A stretch of DNA of 64,000 nt from Chondrilla cf. caribensis (Eukaryota > Porifera > Demospongiae > Chondrillida > Chondrillidae). Where the stretch lies: NCBI GenBank assembly GCA_964020155.1, contig OZ026557.1, positions 1,020,001-1,084,000 of the forward strand. Reading direction: 5' to 3'. The position numbers were made by a program, and so were the translations under genes. Of the stretch, positions 1 to 14,130 are shown piece by piece (position 1 is the stretch's first letter; every line of letters begins with the position of its first letter). The notes under the pieces were generated by a model. The model was given only the letters and a program-made list of their open reading frames with translations. It was not told where the DNA came from and did no database searches.

Positions 1-303
1 TAATGCGAGAATGTACCAGAAGCAATCTCAGAGGGGCTAAAATACAGAAATTTCCAACGCACACAGAGACAGGATCTCACCCCTCCTTCTCATACACTCT
101 CACTGTACCCCCCTTGGGACAACATTCCAAACAAAGGCCTGTACACATGTACATATGTACATGTACATATATATGTATGTTAAAGTTCATGTGTATGTAC
201 ATATTAAATACACATGTATGTATGTATGTATGTACGTATGTACACCTTACAGATATGCACACACATGTACATACATAGAAGTGTCTGCTTGCTCTTCTTC
301 CAC

Positions 304-3300
304 CAGCTCAAGGAGAACCACCACGCTGTGAGTCACACACAAGGTCTTCACTACGGAAAGAACCTCTTTGAAATCCTGAGACAGGTTTCTCTAAAGAACA
401 GAGAACATCATCATCATCATCATCATCATCATTATCTTTATTGTTGTCATCGTCATCATCATCATAATCATCATCGTTGTTGTCATTGTAGTCATCATCT
501 TCATCATCATCATCATAATCATCATTGTTGTTGTCGTCGTCATCTTCATCATCATCATCTTCATCATCATTGTTGTTGTCGTCGTCATCTTCATCATCAT
601 CATCATCATCATCATTGATCATCATCACCACCATCATCATCATCATCATTAAATATTTCAACAGGAAAAAAGCTCAATCAGCCAAAAGGCTGGTTTAGAT
701 GAGTACGTAGTTACTGTATGCGCGGTTAAATCTGCAAATTATTATAATACTCGATATTACGTAGTATTATAGCGATTATAAAATGGCTGTCTATTTTTGA
801 TGTACATGCAGTGCACGTTGCAAAACACAACTACAATAGAACAAAGGACAATAGGTTTTGTCAGTTTAAATACCGTAAACGCTGGTTGTTAAGCGCCGAC
901 GCTTATAGGTGTGGCAGCAAGGAAATGGGCGTTTAATGAAGAACATACGCTTAACAACAGTGCCAAAATTATCACTGAGAGGAAATGGTCTCTGGAGTTC
1001 CTCAAGCCCAAGAGTACGATCTATCCAGTGTAGTCTGAGGTCATCACGTCTACAATTACATCTGGACTCCTATCACTGAAGAGGAACTACTCGTTGAGAA
1101 AGAGGAAGGCAACAAGAACGATACTTTACTATTGCGTTGGCACTTAATAAATGTACCAATAGTACAAGGACAAAATAGGCACTTAACAGCGAGCAGCGCT
1201 TAACAACCAGCGTTCATGGTATAGCATTGACCCAAGATTCAAGTATTTGTGTTCATCCAGAATTTCATAAAATGTCCATGTGATCGTAATTCATCCCGTC
1301 AAGAGCTCTACGAGTGAAATCCTGAATCTGGAAAAGGCTGTCCCACCTTCAACTGCTCAAATGGTTCATGAGGCGTCCACCATACATGATAAACATAAAA
1401 AAACACTGATACAGCTTTCTAGCTCCAATATTATTAACTGAAAAATAATAAATCAGATTAGGCCCACAACCGTGAAAAAATAAAAAAACGTGAAAATCCT
1501 CGAAGTTAGGCAACCGCAAAAGTTCAATACTGTGAAAATTTCCATGCACACGGTATACACACCTACTAATATCCTGGCTGAAGGGTGGATCAAAGGAAGT
1601 GTCCTGATGTACAGATGTACGTACATAATATGTGTTGCAGCAGGTACATATATCAGACAGGCCACTGGAAAGGTTTCATTGTTTAAGATTAATTAAGAAC
1701 CAAAGAGGAATTTAGTAAACACTGCCTATTGTGTACATGTATGTATGTGTCAATTAACAAATAAATTCCTAAGCACTGATAATCAATTAGAAAATTACAG
1801 CTGATTGTACCCATAACCAGTATAAAGTGCTGACTGATTACCAAGGGCGATCACTAATAAACACGTACATACGTATGTACGTATGCATGTAAAAATTTGT
1901 ATATGTACGTAGGTATGTATGTGGTAGCATATACATGTATACACCTCAGTACTTCATACATGTTCTATTTGTATCATGTCTATTCGGGGTGTATCCGTTT
2001 TGTCACGAGTCCCGAGGGCGCAAAGCGCCCGTGGGCGAGTAGACAAATCCGGTACATCCCAAATAGACATGATACAAATGGCTTGTATCCCGAATCTGCT
2101 TGGTCGACGTATTCGAATTTTTACTGCAACCATAGATACTCTAACACCTTTAGTCTAGTTTAGTTGTTAGAGTATCTGTACGACGGCGAAGTCGAAGGAA
2201 GTTCTTACGCTATGAATGTGCCAGAAGACGATTTTGAGCCTCCAAATAAACTGCGCAAACCCTAAAACACCGCCGTTACTAAAGCAGAAGCTGAACACTC
2301 CAAAGGATATATGGTAAGGTGCCCTAATTTCGGACATCAAGTACCATAATCTATCTGAAACTTTTACACGTTAGTAGCTTTGGATGCTTCGTAGATTGAG
2401 GATCAGTTCGATACCAAACTTGATCCGAAAAACGTTTTGCGAAGAGAAACTTATAATCGCTACAATCCAAAGCGTCCGCTATTAGAAAGTGTCCGGAACT
2501 AGGGCTCCCAACCATGTATTTCCAATAACACGGAAAGAACACCAAATCTGCCGTAAATGTCTCCAATTCTTCCGTATAAAATATCACATTGATTGTTATT
2601 CTAAAGGGGCGCTTAAGGACATTAATTCTATCCCCCGGTGTATCGGATTTACCCCGTTGTCGGTTCCTTTGAAGTATGACGTCATCGGGATACAAAAGAA
2701 GGTACGTACTTGTACAGTGGAACCTGTATAATGCGGACACTTGGGGACCGGCAAGAAGTGTCCTGATTATAAACACTGAATTTACTTACCCACCCTGGAC
2801 AGTACACATTGTACTGTAGTACTTTCACTTCAAAATGCAAATATTCTAGTTATAGTTATAGTTACAGTATTAGTATTAGTTACGGTAATGAGTGTTTTAC
2901 ACGTACACTGTACCATCATGATATGCTCATGCCTACATAGTTCCCAATACTCCTAGTTATCAATAATCTGCATATAAACACACCATTTCCATTTACTGGG
3001 AACAATTTTATAGCACTAATATGGTCTCTCTGTATTTAAACATAGTCTTGTACAGTAACTATAAGATTTGTGGCAGATATTTGATTATAGTTTTTTAGGG
3101 ACATTAATCATGTTTTTAGTTACAGTTATAGTTATTTGAAGGTGACTCCTGTTCTTTTAGTTAGTTATAGTTATAATTAACTAAAAGGTCCAGAGCGTTA
3201 CTAAAACATATTTTAGTTATAGTTATGATTAATCAAAACAACACTGTACATACATACGTACATAGTATACCACATATACACACTTTACTGTACATATTTA

Positions 3301-3968
3301 CGTACATATAGACATGCGTACATGCATATGTACATATGCATTAGACTGTTGTCGTGACTCACTTTCTTCTCTTCCTGGGACGCTCGGCTGTAGCAGTCTA
3401 CCAGGTAACACAGCATGGCATTGCAGCCAGTCCTGTCAGAGCAGCGTGGCTCACTGGGGTGTCCCAGGCTCCTCGGCTGACCGGAATCTCCGGAGAAGGA
3501 CGAGGTGGACTCCATGCTTATCTGACGATCGAGGGTGGGAACAGTCAATGAATCAACCTGCAGGAGAACCAGATGAAATACAACGGAGAGAGTAGCCGAG
3601 CTGTTGCAAAGCTACAAAAGAAGTCAGATATGGATACTGCCAAGTGCACAGTACAGACTTCTGTTAACCTCTTAACTGATTGTGTAATACTGTGTGTTTT
3701 ATAACACAATTTATTTCACATATGAAGTACATACGTATGTATGTATAAGCTTGGTATCCATTCCATGTCGTTAATGTGTTTTTTGATGTTTGCGTACGTA
3801 ATACACAAGTACTTTGGATAAACTGACAAAGATATGCCAGAACAAACTATGGTGGATACATGAATGCACACTGTATCTATCCAGTTGTATTCGACCAGCT
3901 GTGTCCAACCAGCTTTGTCCTACAACTCGTTGTGTGTACCAGAGTGCTCGATGTGAATGGGGTACACA

Positions 3969-4032
<64 letters not shown>

Positions 4033-4033
4033 A

Positions 4034-4118
<85 letters not shown>

Positions 4119-6764
4119 GCTACCTCAGTACTACTTTGGCTATTAGAAACATCCATTTCTTGTGAATCGTCCAATTTCATTGTTTTCGATGAAAGTAGCA
4201 ACAAACGCTCCATCAAGACCTGACTCACAAAGTCTTCAATGTTCTCTAAAACTACGGAAATGTGGATACCAGGGAAGTGCAACATCAGTGCATCACATAC
4301 GTACATATCATGTACAATATATATACGTATATATATACACATAGTACAATTACTTTATGTGTGAACATACATTCTTACATGCTTTCATACATATGTACAT
4401 AAGCATGTACTTACGTACACACATACGACCGTACTACCAAGAAACAATAGGATCTACGTATGTTGATGGTCTGGCTACACAACAGTAACCACAGGTTATG
4501 CAACAGCTACATACGTACATACTATTGCTGTGCAACTTGCTTAGTGAGGTCGATATGTACTCCTGGTTAGTGAGTACACTTCACCCAGGCTCTAGCTCAT
4601 GTACACTACCTCAACCAGGTCTGGTAGTACTGATAAGAAGTACAGATTTACCCTTTCATATTGTGAACATACAGTATGTATGCACATATGCACATCCAGT
4701 ACAACTATTACATACGTATGTACATATGCATACAAGATGTACCATGCATAAAATACAGTACGTCTTACCTGAGTAATTACCATTGTCCAACATTTCCATG
4801 CAGTCAGGTAAGACCACCATGTCAGGGAGGACTACACGGCTCTCAAACTGGAGGGAACAGGAGCAGTACACGTACGTACATGCAGGTAAATATGTATGTA
4901 CGTACATATGTGTAACACGTGTATTTCAGACTCCAACAAACACATCGCAGCAATTATTACTTCAGCACAAGACCTCTCAACTGAGTCACACATACAGACA
5001 CACAATAGCCATATCCACAGACATAGGTACGTTAGGTAACAGCCAACATGACAAGGACAAAGTACATAAACAATTAGGTTTCAATTACTATCAATTCTCA
5101 TGTGCACGTACTAGCCATAACAATTAGACACCGACTGAAATGAAGGCTACTGAGTCCTAAAGGGTCTACAGTGTACAATTCTACCTGTGTATACAGGACA
5201 CCTCTCTATATCTGCCGGGTTACTGTGTCCTCAAGTGTCTACAGTGCACAATTCTACCTGTGTATACAGGACACCTCTCTATATCTGCCAGGTTACTGAG
5301 TCCTCAAGGGTCTACAGTGCACAATTCTACCTGTGTATACAGGACACCTCTCTATATCAGCCAGGTTACTGAGTCCTCAAGGGTCTACAGTGTACAATTT
5401 TACCTGTGTATACAGGACACCTCTCTATATCTGCCAGGTTACTGAGTCCTCATGGGTCTACAGTGTACAATTTTACCTGTGTATACAGGACACCTCTCTA
5501 TATCAGCTAGGTTACTGAGTCCACAGTGCACAATTCAACCTGTGTATAAAGGCCACCTCTCTATATCAGCCAGGCTACTGAGTCCTAAAGGGTCTACAGT
5601 GTACAATTCTACCTGCGTATACAGGACACCTATCCATAAAATCCACTTTTCCAGGTCCCAAGGGAGAATTGTATAGACAGATTCACCAGTATATCTGAAC
5701 CATCCATGCCACAAATAGCCATATACACAGTAGCAATGTGTATAGCACAAACGTAAGTACGCAAGTACACATATGGTGGATATGCAATGTACATACAGAA
5801 ACATCTCTTACCTGTTTATGCCATACATACGTACATATGGAACATCTCTTACCTGTTTATGCCATACATACATATGTACGTACTTACATACCTACGTACA
5901 TATTATGAATTTATGTATGTATATGCAGTGACGATATGTACATACGTATGTACACAGGTACAGGTATCCATATGCGTACATACGTAGCTACATATGTACA
6001 TGTGCGTGCATACCTGTAGGTATGTACAATGAGTGGGAAGGTGCTAAAAATATAGAAAAATGAAAAGAATTGCCTTCTTGCATTCGCAAAATGTACGAAA
6101 TGCAAAATATGTGCACAAATGGTACAACCAGCGACCCCATGTACATACATGAACTAACCAGTAGCTTCACTCTGAGCACCTTCTCCACTAACATGATCGG
6201 TGAGGGGATGCTGGCTCCCATCAAGGGTGTTGTTGTCACCTTTAATGGATGATGTATCTGTTGGCTGTTCAGACTTCCGGGTCCAGATTGAAGAGATGGG
6301 AATGGGGATAGAGAATTCTCCTGTACCTGTTCAACTGTAATCAGTTCCTGAGATGCACTGCATGTGTCCATCGACTGTGAATCTTCAGTTCTCACTATTG
6401 AAGTTTTATCCTCTAATGAATCTAGAACGCCGTCATGTTCGAACCGCAGTAAGTCTTCAGTTTGAGAAGAAATAAGTTCGCTTTGAGAGACCCACTCTTG
6501 GTTAACATCCTTTTCATCTGATTTCTCCGGAACTGGTTTACTTTCGGTGGTAGGAGTTGTCAGTTGAGACGATTGAGGGGACTGTGAGGGACTGAGGCCA
6601 CTAAGCCTCTCCAGACGTTTCTTTCTCAACTGTAGACAAAACACATGTATGTAAATATACAGTATGCAGTATGGTTGTTAATGTACACACAAGTGAAGTG
6701 TATTGGTATGTACATACGTATGTATGGTCAATATACGTACGTAGAATACACACACATACATACC

Positions 6765-6809
<45 letters not shown>

Positions 6810-6864
6810 GTATACACAAACACATACACAGACACACACACACGCGCGCATGCACACACACACA

Positions 6865-6941
<77 letters not shown>

Positions 6942-8892
6942 ACAAACACACACACACAGGGATCAAAGCACAAAGTGCAATTAAATCACTATCAGAAACT
7001 ATGAAGAACAAATTGATACAAGTGACCCACAGGTACAGGTATTGAGCGAGTTGCACTGTGTCATGTACATACTAATTATAGACATGTACACATCAAATGT
7101 TTGCAATGCTAAGCACACTAAAAATGTCAACATGAGGAGGTGTCTCAGATAACATTGAACTATGTACGTATGATAAAACCTGTACACTGGATTTACTGTA
7201 CAGTTGTGAAATACATACATGGCTACATATGAGGATGTGCCTTGATAACACAGAATACAGCATCACCATCTCAATGTACACAGTGTCGGTGGATATATGT
7301 ATAGTTATTATATCAAGGAACACAGTGTCAATATTTCAAGGTACATACATACATAGTGTAACTATTATTCAGCAAGATCAAGTATGGGTGTGTTGATAAC
7401 ATAGAGATATTCAGCAATATCGTGGTTGATGATCGAACTACGTATGTTACTACACAATGTCATGGTCTTGTTGTATTATACATACGTACATAATGTTAAT
7501 ACGTACATAAGTACATATATCAAGATAGTATCATTACGTATATTAAGGTAGTGTCATTACATTAATGTGATGTCATTATATCAAGGTACATACGTATGTA
7601 CCTAATGTCATTACAGCCGATTTCAGAACGGTTGTCCAAATGGCAAATGGCAAATGGTGTGACGCATACATTAGCAATAAAATGGTGGCCTATGTTACAT
7701 AATAGACTTTAGGTGATTTACGTAGCACTATGACGTCATGCCATTTGCCATTTGGACAACCATTCTGATATCGGCTGTATATCAAGGCAATGTACTCAAG
7801 TCAGCATAATGAAACTAACATGTATGTACTTGGTCACTATAGTCCCATTATTAGTCATTACAGCTGTGCCCATTGTCATCCATTCATTGTGAGCACCATG
7901 AAGGAAATAGCTAACAATGAGCTTGATTCGATATACGGACAATTGCATGTTGATAACAATCTTACCACTACAGTGTACAGGGAACGGTGAGTGGCACCAA
8001 CTGGTACCACCTTGTACAAACAAGTACAATGTTTGTTCTAGGGAGGAGGAGTGAAGGACTTAGTGAGGGATTTCGGGGAATGTGAATGAGGGATTTAGTG
8101 AGGAATTTCAGGGAATGTGAGTGAGGGATTTGGTGAGGGATTTCAGGGCGTGTGAGTGAGGGATTTCGGGGAATGTGAATGAGGGATTTAGTGAGGAATT
8201 TCGGGGAATGTGAGTGAGGGATTTGGTGAGGGATTTCAGGACGTGTGAGTGAGGGATTTGGTGAGGGATTTCAAAAGTTGTGTATGATGACCAAATTCAC
8301 TCTTGAGTTCAATAAGCATGTACAGTTTGTTGGCCCACAAAACACACACATCCACATGATAAGGATCAATCCCCCTGCATCGTACGTATGTACACATTCA
8401 ACACTACAATGAGTACCCATGGTAAGGAGAATACACATAGTAGAGGCACAGTAAGTGCCCTGGTCAGCTCATACTCTTATACATACACCCATTATGTCAC
8501 AGTGAATCTCATGTCAAAAGGTATTGGGAACTTCAACCAGTATTGGCAGTCAAAAGAAGACCAGTTGAGGTTAAGAGTGTCCCTAGAGGATTTACAGCTT
8601 CAATACTCATAAAACTACATATTTCCTATGGCACTTAAACGTATGGCATATATGTAACATCCTGTTTGATTTCGTCAATATACAACATTTGGTCCACTGA
8701 AAAAAAACATCAGTTTATAAACAAAAAAATATTGTAAACAAAATTGGTATCTTCCAGGAAAGCGAATATTTGACAAGGGACAGACAGGTAACTCAGCAAA
8801 GAGTTGACGTTCACAAACATACATATCAACAATGCACGACAAGTAACTGTAGTCGTTCTCACTTCTTCCGCGCTCAGTAGTTGATCCGTCAT
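304..8892 (-). CDS. UBE4B: UBE4B, ubiquitin conjugation factor E4 B, N-terminal part (runs off left edge)
   Basis: Six exons are readable: 8863-8892, 6159-6629, 4769-4847, 4124-4245, 3363-3557 and 304-390. All have AG/GT borders and compatible phases (0, 0, 1, 0, 0). Exon 1 (MTDQLLSAEE) joins exon 2 (LRKKRLERLSGL), giving the basic N-terminus typical of UBE4B. Exon 2 is Ser/Gln/Pro rich. The KVLRV stretch, then NIEDFVSQVLMERLL, then YLVDCYSRASQEEKK, then VKTLCVTHSVVVLLEL follow the order of conserved blocks I know from animal UBE4B. The family extends ubiquitin chains as an E3/E4 through a C-terminal U-box, which would lie beyond base 1 and is not visible. Introns are full of CA, ATC and 73-bp repeats. 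It shares a short divergent promoter with EBP2. The 79-nt exon 3 is supported by splice signals and phase more than by similarity. Confidence 0.82.
406..646. repeat. ATC/CAT trinucleotide repeat, interrupted
   Basis: A run of CAT/CATC units with GTTGTTGTC interruptions at a semi-regular spacing, in a UBE4B intron about 16 bases from the exon 304-390 acceptor. Long His or Met/Asp frames across it are products of the repeat. Confidence 0.9.
871..1221. mobile_element. MITE-like inverted-repeat element
   Basis: The left end TACCGTAAACGCTGGTTGTT and the right end, read in reverse, TACCATGAACGCTGGTTGTT, continue with AAGCGC on both sides: terminal inverted repeats of about 27 bases with two mismatches. 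There is no coding capacity in the 0.3-kb interior. It lies in a UBE4B intron. Confidence 0.7.
1967..2079. repeat. Long imperfect hairpin
   Basis: ATTTGTATCATGTCTATT at the left and AATAGACATGATACAAAT at the right are exact reverse complements. The inner GGGTGTATCCG and CGGTACATCCC continue imperfectly. The loop itself has GGGCGCAAAGCGCCC. A fold-back element or an RNA hairpin is possible. A second small inverted repeat (GATACTCTAACA, TGTTAGAGTATC) is at 2134-2176. Confidence 0.6.
3971..4116. repeat. CA microsatellite in UBE4B intron
   Basis: About 146 bases of CA with TACACACAAAC interruption. On the minus strand it begins within ten bases of the donor of the exon at 4124-4245. Confidence 0.9.
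5160..5650. repeat. 73-bp minisatellite
   Basis: Six to seven head-to-tail copies of a 73-base unit (GGTCTACAGTGTACAATTCT start; contains TGTGTATACAGGACACCTCT). The last units are shortened. It is intronic in UBE4B. The repeating small frames across it are repeat-derived. Confidence 0.9.
6770..6957. repeat. CA microsatellite in UBE4B intron 1
   Basis: Interrupted CA tract with CGCGCGCATG in the middle. Confidence 0.9.
7614..7777. mobile_element. MITE with TA target duplication (Tc1/mariner-like)
   Basis: Ends CAGCCGATTTCAGAACGGTT and, in reverse, CAGCCGATATCAGAATGGTT, both continuing GTCCAAATGGCAAATGG: about 37-base inverted repeats with two mismatches. TA stands on both sides. Size is 164 bp with no coding capacity. 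A TA duplication and CAG ends point to the Tc1/mariner superfamily. Confidence 0.8.
8045..8277. repeat. GAGGGATTT minisatellite
   Basis: Tandem variants of GTGAGTGAGGGATTTGGTGA followed by GGGATTTCAGGG; the basic unit is about 38 bases, in UBE4B intron 1. Confidence 0.8.
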
Positions 8893-9000
8893 TTTTTGCA
8901 GCGTTGTTGTGGTTCATTGGGCAATACAGCCAATTTACGGAAGGAATACGGAGAATATTTCCGTTCTCTTATGAAAGGGTTTTACCCTCATTGAGAGAAA
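8893..9000. promoter_or_regulatory. Divergent promoter between UBE4B and EBP2
   Basis: Only 108 bases separate the two inferred ATGs, which point away from each other. No TATA box is obvious on either strand. It includes 8943-8975, with the repeated GGAA-containing stretches AAGGAATACGG and TATTTCCG, which could be Ets-like GGAA sites. Both genes are housekeeping types, for which TATA-less bidirectional promoters are common. The 5' UTRs must fit here too, unless non-coding exons lie elsewhere. Confidence 0.55.
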
Positions 9001-12000
9001 ATGGCTGCTCGCACGTTGTCGAACAGTGCGTCTTCGTCAGAACCAGATTCAGACGAGGAGGTAAGTCCAATGCCAGATACTGAATTCATGACACTTTAAT
9101 AAAAAACGTTTTTGTCTCAATTTCAGCTTCTGGAAGAGTTTGCAAGTGGCGAATTGAGACCTGGTCTTTACAGAGAGGGGGTAGCGGAGAAAACGTATAT
9201 CAACAACGTAGTGAGTGCTGCATGGTTCAATGTTCTGGAGTGGGATTTATACGGATTTACTGCTGGTGCATATATTGCAATTATATGCTATTTTTGCATG
9301 CTTACTAACATTGTAATACACATTTCGAATACAAATCGGGCTTCTTCCACTTAAGAAGTCAATCATACTGATCCCAGAAATTTGACGGTGTGTATGTGCA
9401 CCAATGTATTGTCACTGTATATGTGTTCATAAGTGTATACATCCGTGTGTGTGTGTGCGTGCGCGTGTGTTTGTTTACATACGTATATGTACGTATTTGT
9501 GTATGTGTGTATGTACGTATGTGCTACATTGTTCAGTACTATAATTTCCTTGTTATTGTGTTATTCACAGTCTGGTTTGAAACAGAAGCTTTCTGCTTTC
9601 CACAAAGACCTAGACTGGTTGGAGCGCATGGACGTTACTCATGATCCTACATCAACCATCAATGATGGTGATGATGATGATAATATTGATGATGAAGGGA
9701 CTGGAAAGTTGAAAGTAGTGGACATTAATGATGATTTCAAGAGAGAGATGAGTTTGTGAGTTTCCATCCTTGTGTAGAGCAGGGGTGAAAACATTGAGAA
9801 ACATGCATGCGTACGTACATTCATACAGGTAGAAAACAGACACACATTCATTGTACATATGTACGTACAATATTGGCACATTATCCTTTCTGTCGTGTAC
9901 CATAATAACTGAGTGTACGAGGAGAATATTAGTGTGTGTGTCTGTGTACCATACCATTATCCAATCCATTATTATGTACATTATCATTATTATACATACG
10001 TACATTATGACCCAATATCAAAGTCTGATAATGTTGTATGGTATTTAAATATATTAATATACGTACGTATATAAACATATGGATATATATTTGAACATGA
10101 TTCAATATAAATTGTAATTTGCAGACAGTGTGTGTGCTCATTAATATTCATAAGTATGGGGCTATCTAAATGTGTAGCTATAGTTTTGTTCGGGGTAAAT
10201 TAATTACTGCTTGTTACTTTGAGCACACTGCACAGGTAAGCGGTTTGCGTTGGGCATACGGAGGACATGGATGACCGTCACCACTGCATTTCACATCCAT
10301 GAAGCATGCAATGGAAGGATCTGTAAATGATGCACTTCCAGGAACTGACTCTACATCCACATCCACACAGATGGTGTCCTTGCGATTTCGTCCTGGTGTA
10401 GTATGTTCCGTAGTCAGATAGCCGTAGTACTCTCTGGTCCATCCAGTGGGACAGGTGTACTTTGCAGGGATAGTGAGAATGGTTGACTTGTTGACATAGC
10501 ACACAGCACAGGGCATATTATGCCTGCGTCTGTCAATCCAGGGATACGATGAGCTTGCTGGTACAACATACTCGACACCATAGAGTGTCCCCATTGCCCT
10601 GTTGGAAGTGTCATGAGACAGGTACTCAGGATCATTAGGTAGACAGAGAGATTCATCAGTTCCTCCTCCAAGGCCAACCTTACTTCCACTAGCTAACCCA
10701 AAGTAGATTCTCTCAGCTCCTGGTGGGCACACAGTACGACCCCATCTCACATATGTGGTTCCACTAGATCCAGCATCACCCTTATCACCTTTCACACCAG
10801 CAGGTCCTTCACTGCCCTTTGGACCCTGTTGACCGGAGGCTCCAGTTAAACCTTGTTGACCATCACGACCATCTCGACCATCACGTCCTCTTATCACAGT
10901 GGAACATTGGTCTTCATTGCGATTTTGGTCATCTTGTCTCTTGTTTCTAAGAATGATGTCAGCTGAGTGATATGTACAAACAGAAATGAAGCTGAACACA
11001 GTGTGCTAACAGCAAAACTCATGGTTAGGGAAGATTCATATGTGTTGTTGGGGTTTATTAGGACTGTTTTTGCACACTGTACGTAAGTAGTTCCTTCAAA
11101 CAATAATTACTCAGTGCAAATAGTCCTAATAAGCCTCAACATATTTTCCAAGCATGCCTAACAACTTTCACAACAAGGTTCATACACATACTTAAGCCTG
11201 TGCAAGGCCTAAGGTTAAAAAAATACGTACATCACTGGATATCACAAAGATCAGCTGAAAAGACTGAAGAACACTCTCTGTCCCAAGGGAACATTACTGC
11301 AATCTGAATACGTATGTATTCCCTACCACATGCACTCAGCACTTCTGCATAAAGACCACTTTAAGACCACTTTTGTCTACAGAGACCGCTTTCCTCTGGT
11401 TCGTTGGTTACCTTTATATTTAGATTCCACTGTACCTATCTACATCTGTACTGTATGCTTCCAATCTACATAGTATGCATCATCTATAATGACACATCTT
11501 GTCACTACCTCACCTGTGAGTGGAACATCTTCCTTTCTTTCAAACTTGCCCGGTTCTCTGAGTTTAGTCTTCAACTGGTCCACTCCCTGTTCTCCTTCAA
11601 CAGTGACCACTCCAGTGAAGACCACAAGGAAGCAGTAAATGAGGACAATGTTCTTCCTTGTCATCACTGCTGTGATAGAGCTACGGATGTACGTACATAT
11701 GTATGGCGGTCTGTATTTAAACCACATATGAGGTACTCATTAGGACATGGTGGAAGCATTGATAATGTGATTTTGTGCTGCTTCAATCAATCAAATTCTG
11801 AAAATGTACTTGTATAATGTGAAAAGTGGTAAAGTGGTGTCCACCTCTTCAATTTTCACTTCCTGTGGAATCTACTGGTGCCAGTTCATTGAGATGTATA
11901 CCACTGTGTCCTCACCTCGACCAATAAGCCTTGACCAAGCCTAATCCCCCACCCTACCTCCCTTCACAATTACCATATACGTAGATTCATATACGTATAA

Positions 12001-12592
12001 TATGTCACCTTCAGGGAGGATCCTAAAAGTGATAACAATAACATGTATTCTGATTAGGCACTTGCTGACCTTCTGGTAGCTGTAATTGATCAATCAATTG
12101 TCACGTCTGGAGATCCCAGGGATAATTAGGATAAGTTTTCCTGTTTTCATCTTGTATGTTACACACACACACGCATACATGTATGTATGATATGTGTATA
12201 TGCGTATGTACATATACTATTGAATGGGGATTTCAGACTGTGGTGTTTCATATGTATATTGTGCTCAAGCTCAGACACTGATGTTTATTCACAATGGTGT
12301 GGTGTGTCAGTACCTTATTGATGCATTATTGTGTATGTGGAGTGTTTATATGTGAGTATGGCAATGACTATGTACGTATGTGATGGTACTCCATCATCAA
12401 TTCCTTGTTTCTGTTATGCATACCTGTGTTGGTACATTGTAGATATGTCAGTACAGCCGTGGGTCATATTTTTGTATCATTTGTCACACATTTATTGAAA
12501 TTATATATCAACTATGCACACACACACACTTATTCATACGTACATACATGTACACAACACACTCCCACACATACGCACACACACAACACATG

Positions 12593-12675
<83 letters not shown>

Positions 12676-13970
12676 CACACACACACACACAGATATGCAT
12701 ACACTATTAGGTTATACATGTTCACACTGTACCCACTACAGCTACAACCAGGCTTTGGAGTGCACGCTTGCTGGATTGAAGAAGCTCAAGGAACTAGGAG
12801 TACCTACCACTAGACCAGACGATTACTTTGCCGAAATGGTCAAGACTGATGAGCACATGCAAAGAGTAAGTGGATGACACTGAGTTTCATGTGCGTACGT
12901 ATGTACTATTAGAATGCATGTACCAACAGTACATATGTACATGTTAGCCTGCATACGTATGTATGTTCATGCAGTGAACTTGCTAAGCAAGTACCTGTGT
13001 TAGGATGCACATACTCCCCCCTTAACCCCAACCTTAACTAATACCTACTTATGTGTTGCTCTACATACAAACATTGTATGTGTACACAGTGAGCATTGTG
13101 TTTGAATTTCATTCACCTTATCCGCTTGGAACAGATCAGGAAGAGATTGTTGGCAGAAGAAGAAGCTGTAGTAAGGAGTGAGAAGGCAAGGAAGTTGAGA
13201 GAAGTGCAAAAGTATGGGAAAAAGGTGTGTTTCCAGCATCAGCTGTGCCATACACACGGTATGTACGTATGTGTGTATGCATGTATGTACGTACGTACGT
13301 ATGTATGTACGTACGTTATGTATGCATGTATGTTTGTATGTACGTACGTATGTATGTATGTATATACATAGTAATAAATGTTCCGTATGTAAGTATGTAT
13401 GTAACTATATACTTAATATACGTACGTACTTCTTGTGTGGTAAGTACATACATGCGTACATACGTACATATTGATTAACTTGGGAAAAATAGATTGTGTA
13501 TGCTTCACTTACTTTGTGTCTAGTGTGCTAAGTAACGTACGTATGTGGTTGTGCAATGGGATGGTTGTCAGGCTACACAGCAAAATGGTTTTCTGGTTGT
13601 GCAACATCAGAAAGGATGGCTGGGTTATCATGTTGTGCAGTGGGATTGTAAACTGGAACCAATTTAGTGAAACAGCACAGTGTTTTCCTCCTTAACATTG
13701 TTTATTTCAAATTGATGTTGTTTATCTCTTAATTACAGTTTACCACTCCACCCCTATCCCTGTTCATCATTGTTGTACTTTCAGTCGATGTTTACCTCCA
13801 CATCACTGGTTACTGTTCCTTTTTACTAATGTTAATTCGTGATGGACCTGGAGAATGGTGTACTGGGTTGTAGAAATCCTTGTTCATTGGGCTCAGGTAC
13901 AGCAAGAAATTTTGGAGAAGAGACAGAAAGAAAAGACTAAAGCTTTAGAAGCTGTGAAAAAGTTTAGGAA

Positions 13971-14031
<61 letters not shown>

Positions 14032-14085
14032 CGTGTGTGTGTGTGCGTGTGTGTGTGTGTGCGTGTGTGTGTGTGCGTGTGTGTG

Positions 14086-14130
<45 letters not shown>

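Noticed and set aside
77..150. Possible further UBE4B exon at the left edge (minus strand)
   Set aside because: AG and GT signals exist around 35 bases, but neither frame nor similarity is convincing.
308..661. Asp-rich frame of 117 residues on the minus strand, and His-rich on the plus strand
   Set aside because: Product of the ATC repeat in a UBE4B intron.
2351..2776. 141-residue minus-strand frame
   Set aside because: No recognised domain or splice context. The region carries a CAGTGGAACCTG end (2715) and TGTCCGC motifs of pogo-like short elements, so it is more likely element sequence.
3771..4165. Overlapping frames of His-Thr or Cys-Val repeats (also at 6601-7056, 12405-12877, 13855-14392, 25541-25885, 26585-26973)
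   Set aside because: They are translations of CA/GT microsatellites; only EBP2 exons 6-8 and the UBE4B exon at 4124-4245 next to them are real.
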